DNA of 64,000 nt from Myxococcales bacterium (GTDB lineage Bacteria; Myxococcota_A; Polyangia; Polyangiales; Polyangiaceae). A program made the translations under genes and the position numbers. Positions within the stretch are counted from its first letter, which is position 1. The number at the start of each line of letters is the position of its first letter. The notes beneath the pieces were generated by a model that saw only the letters and a list, made by a program, of their open reading frames with translations, was not told where the DNA came from and made no database searches. The stretch covers positions 19,267 through 83,266 of the forward strand of contig JAAFHV010000001.1 in assembly GCA_013297655.1 (NCBI GenBank), in the 5' to 3' direction. Of this stretch, positions 61,569 to 64,000 are shown one piece after another.

Positions 61569-62435
61569 TCAGAGCCGCTCGACGATCACGTTGTCGACAC
61601 GGATCGTGGGCGTAAAGTTCGCGTTGTTCGTATACGGCGCGCCTACCTGCAACGAGAGCGTCCTCGGCGTCTCGGTCGCCAAGCTCCGCGTCGAAGCCAC
61701 GACGCCGTCGACCTCGAGGGTCGCGTTCGTGGTGCCACCCGCCGAACGCAGCGTCACCGTGATGCGATGATAGGCGCCGTCACCCGCGTCGATGCGCTCC
61801 GTCGATACGGCGGAGCCGCCGTCGGTGAACAATCGATACGCCTCGAACTGAACACTGTCCGGATAGATGGCTATCCCGAACACTTGATAATTGACCCCCG
61901 CGCTCGGAGGCGAGACGCCGATGATGAGCGGATCCATCTCCACGAACGACCCCGACGACGGGATGTCGACGCGCGCATCGAGCGAGATTTTCACGTCGCC
62001 ACTCACGTCGATCGTCTTCGTGAGGGACGAGCTCCGGTTGCCGCCTCCCGCCGTCATTTGCAAACGCAGCGCGCGCGGGCGCGTGATGGGCATCGACTCG
62101 TCGAGATCGAACGGGCCAGCGGCGGTCTGCACCGAGGACCACTTCGCCCCGATGCTCCCGTCGCCATCGTCGAAGTCGTCACAAAAGAGGTTCGCGCGGC
62201 GGCACGGCGAAGGCGGCCCGGTGTCGACCGTAGCGTCGCTTCCGGCGTCGCCCGAAGGTGGCGCCGAGTCACTCACCGGCACGAACGCGGTGACATCGGA
62301 AGGCGGAACGTTCGCGTCGCCAGGCACCGCCGCGCCCCCGTCTTGCGTGGACCCGAGGTAGCTCCCCGAGCACGCGACGATGACGAGGCCGAGGGTCGCG
62401 AACCCGGCGACGCGATAACGAGAGAGCCGCACCAC
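61569..62435 (-). CDS. Concanavalin/LamG-like lipoprotein
   Basis: A 288-residue protein. The start is taken as the first of two adjacent GTG codons (62435), giving signal VVRLSRYRVAGFATLGLVIV and lipobox Cys near 22 (IVAC); an ORF start 48 nt upstream is less likely. After an Asp/Pro/Gly linker the domain has CRRANLFCDDFDDGDGS, SSSLTKTIDVSGDVKISLDA, VNYQVFGIAIYPDSVQFEAY and TNATLEVDGVVASTRSLATE, a beta-sandwich of the LamG/concanavalin type. It is likely a surface-binding lipoprotein, similar in style to that at 60077-61000 but not its close copy. Confidence 0.78.
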   Translation of the reverse strand: MVRLSRYRVAGFATLGLVIVACSGSYLGSTQDGGAAVPGDANVPPSDVTAFVPVSDSAPPSGDAGSDATVDTGPPSPCRRANLFCDDFDDGDGSIGAKWSSVQTAAGPFDLDESMPITRPRALRLQMTAGGGNRSSSLTKTIDVSGDVKISLDARVDIPSSGSFVEMDPLIIGVSPPSAGVNYQVFGIAIYPDSVQFEAYRLFTDGGSAVSTERIDAGDGAYHRITVTLRSAGGTTNATLEVDGVVASTRSLATETPRTLSLQVGAPYTNNANFTPTIRVDNVIVERL

Positions 62436-62512
62436 TTGGTAAGGTACCGGGCTTTTCCCGTCGCGGCACTGCGGCCGTACCAAAACCGAGGATAACCTAG
62501 CGATATCCGCAG

Positions 62513-63370
62513 TTAAGGACTACTTGGGCCCAGGTCGTAGGCGCAGCGGGCGCCAGCCTCGGGGTGCGCGTGGGGGTCGACGTCGCGGTACGACCACGTG
62601 CGAAGCTCGGTCGCGAGCGACGTGGCGTAGCTGCCTCCGCGAAGCCTCGCGCGATCGTCGTGCGTCGCGCCAGCCACGACCCATTCGGCGACGTTGCCCG
62701 CGAGATCGTGGATGCCGAGCTCGGTGTCGCCGTCGGGGTGCGCGCCGACCGTGTCCGCGCTCGCGTCGCCGTGCGCGCAGGGCCCGGTCACGAGTCCCCA
62801 CGCGCCGCGACGGCACACGGCGCCCGTGTCGCCCCACGGATACCTTCGTGGCTTCGCCCCCGCCGCCGCCACGAGCCACTCGTCGTCGGTGGGCAATCGG
62901 CCGCCTTTTTTACGGCAAATCGTGGACGCGTCGGAGAGTGAGAGGTTCGCCGCCGCGCGCGCGGGATCGCCCGATCCGAACGCGGCCGGCTCTGGCCTCA
63001 CGCACGACGGGCACGCCACCTCGTCCACCACCACCTCGAACGCGTCGATCTCGAAAGATGCAACATGCACACTTCGTGGAGACACACGCCCCTCGGCCTC
63101 CCAATCCGAGGGCCCGACCGTCACCGTCGTCTCCGGGATGCGCACGCGCTTCGGGGGCGGCACGCAGCCGCGCGGCCCGGCGACGAGCGGAGACGGGCAC
63201 TGCGAGGCCGCGCCACACGGCCCCTCTCGGCTGACGCAGCAGCGCATTCCACGAGGGAAAAACCCGGCTCCGCACGCGATTTCGGCGGCAGGCGCGCGCG
63301 CGATCGCGAGCACCACGAGCACGGAGGCGACGACGAGCACCCCAGCGCCGATCACGAGCTTGGGCGTCAC
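62513..63370 (-). CDS. Membrane-anchored FGE/SUMF1-like protein
   Basis: A 285-residue protein. The GTG start at 63370 overlaps the FAH stop as GTGA. A single TM ([20 protein letters not shown]) anchors an exported domain: first a Cys-rich part ([35 protein letters not shown]), then an FGE-type domain with [55 protein letters not shown] and [11 protein letters not shown], ending GARCAYD. Such domains bind rather than oxidise in many bacteria; the Cys pair of true FGE is not evident. It is coupled to the FAH gene. Confidence 0.87.
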   Translation of the reverse strand: MTPKLVIGAGVLVVASVLVVLAIARAPAAEIACGAGFFPRGMRCCVSREGPCGAASQCPSPLVAGPRGCVPPPKRVRIPETTVTVGPSDWEAEGRVSPRSVHVASFEIDAFEVVVDEVACPSCVRPEPAAFGSGDPARAAANLSLSDASTICRKKGGRLPTDDEWLVAAAGAKPRRYPWGDTGAVCRRGAWGLVTGPCAHGDASADTVGAHPDGDTELGIHDLAGNVAEWVVAGATHDDRARLRGGSYATSLATELRTWSYRDVDPHAHPEAGARCAYDLGPSSP

Positions 63371-64000
63371 GCGCCCTTTTTCACGTCGAGCTCGAGGACG
63401 CCGATGCCCTCGACGCCCACGACGAGCGTATCGCCGTCGACGAGCGGCCCCACGCCTTCCGGAGTGCCGGTCACGAGGAGATCGCCGGGCTCGAGCGTCA
63501 TGACCTGGCTCATCGCCGAAATGAGGGTCGCGACGTCGAACACCATCTGGGAGGTGCGGCCCTTTTGGCGTAGCGCACCGGACACCGTGCACGTCACCTC
63601 CACGTCGCGCGGATCGAGGTCCGTCTCGATCCACGGGCCTACCGGGCAGAACGTGTCGAAGCCCTTCGCGCGCGTGAATTGCACGTCTTTTCGCTGAAGA
63701 TCGCGCGCCGTAACGTCGCACACGATGGTGTACCCGAGCACGTGCGAGAGGGCATCTTCGGCCGAGACGCGGTGCGCGCGCTTGCCGATGACGACGCCGA
63801 GCTCGGCCTCGTGCTCCACCCGCTCGCTCTCCCTCGGGAGCACCACCACGCCGAACGGGCCGACGATCGACGAGGGGGGCTTGAGGAAGAGCAAAGGTTC
63901 CTTCGGCACCTCGTTCCCGAGCTCCTTCGCGTGGGCGGCGTAGTTGCGGCCGACGCAAAGCACCTTCGCGGGACGAACGGGCGCGCGCAGATCACGAGGC
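63367..64000 (-). CDS. Fumarylacetoacetate-hydrolase-family protein (5' end cut by window edge)
   Basis: At least 211 codons are visible; the frame is open to the right edge ([11 protein letters not shown] precedes [17 protein letters not shown]), so the GTG near 63963 is not the start. Conserved features are [21 protein letters not shown], the metal-binding [41 protein letters not shown] and [13 protein letters not shown]. Family members hydrolyse acylpyruvates or decarboxylate related keto acids with a Mg/Mn site (Glu/Glu/Asp seen in EHEAE and CDVTARD). It belongs to aromatic or tyrosine-type catabolism by family; the intradiol dioxygenase elsewhere in the window is not linked to it. Confidence 0.93.
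   Translation of the reverse strand, partial: PRDLRAPVRPAKVLCVGRNYAAHAKELGNEVPKEPLLFLKPPSSIVGPFGVVVLPRESERVEHEAELGVVIGKRAHRVSAEDALSHVLGYTIVCDVTARDLQRKDVQFTRAKGFDTFCPVGPWIETDLDPRDVEVTCTVSGALRQKGRTSQMVFDVATLISAMSQVMTLEPGDLLVTGTPEGVGPLVDGDTLVVGVEGIGVLELDVKKGA

Noticed and set aside
1..64000. tRNA, rRNA, riboswitch or insertion-sequence elements
   Set aside because: No cloverleaf with a TTCGA-type arm, no rRNA-like stretch, no transposase-like protein and no terminal inverted repeats were seen on reading; a tRNAscan/Infernal run would be decisive.

Overview
The window looks like a chromosomal segment of a Polyangia-type myxobacterium (Myxococcota), perhaps near Labilithrix or Sorangium. The evidence is very high GC with strongly GC-biased codon use, a PknB-like Ser/Thr kinase with a DWG motif, a DUF1592/DUF1552 pair, intradiol-dioxygenase and formylglycine-generating-enzyme-like lipoproteins, and about two dozen lipobox proteins, many with Asp/Ala/Gly/Pro-rich linkers. 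The genus is inference; there is no rRNA or other marker gene. I saw no tRNA, rRNA, CRISPR array, insertion sequence or phage gene. Both edges cut a gene: a lysine 2,3-aminomutase on the left and a fumarylacetoacetate-hydrolase-family gene on the right.

Layout. 1-5.7 kb: end of KamA, a Tat/lipoprotein intradiol dioxygenase, a membrane-anchored Ser/Thr kinase and a PEGA-repeat envelope protein. 5.9-15.4 kb (minus strand): a bacterial-type poly(ADP-ribose) glycohydrolase coupled to an unknown protein, a four-gene lipoprotein run containing a tandem duplicated pair, and a 1393-residue TPR/HEAT protein. 15.8-19 kb: a zinc-ribbon membrane protein, Ohr, a deletion scar fusing the remains of a divergent SDR/LysR pair, and MsrB. 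19-26.3 kb: a large lipoprotein, then an orphan protein that reads as a SecY-like channel fused to a SecD P1-like domain, a GlsB-type membrane protein, a metallophosphoesterase and an atypical SDR. 26.5-35.7 kb: a proline-rich protein, a DUF362-CBM9 lipoprotein coupled to a macrodomain, a lipoprotein gene with two compensating frameshifts, a DUF2071 protein, a 17-bp-repeat-disrupted lipoprotein and a CDP-alcohol phosphatidyltransferase.

35.9-41 kb: a tight operon of an alpha/beta hydrolase, a DUF1592-type protein with a CxxCH site, a Tat-exported DUF1552 protein and a lipoprotein. 41-46.5 kb (minus strand): an acetyltransferase, a Cys-rich FGE-like lipoprotein with a TTG start, and a NosL / ABC ATPase / membrane-protein cluster without NosZ. 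46.7-55.6 kb: a small lipoprotein, a cyclic-nucleotide-binding protein, an acetyltransferase, rpe coupled to a secreted HExxH protease, a lamin-tail lipoprotein, a lipoprotein carrying a PEP-synthase-like ATP-binding domain preceded by a 35-codon lipoprotein ORF, and CinA followed in frame by a headless gene remnant. 55.6-64 kb: an orphan adenine DNA methyltransferase, an MFS transporter coupled to a histidine-kinase-like ATPase lacking the phospho-acceptor His, TrmO, two lectin-like-fold lipoproteins flanking an ArsR regulator whose start codon lies in a palindrome, and an FGE-like membrane protein coupled to the FAH enzyme.

The common theme is the cell envelope: export, lipoprotein anchoring and surface modules. 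A secondary theme is ADP-ribose chemistry (PARG-like enzyme and macrodomain, in separate loci). The strongest candidate for something undescribed is the SecY-SecD chimera at 21578-23698. Next are the exported ATP-grasp lipoprotein and the several genes caught in decay.
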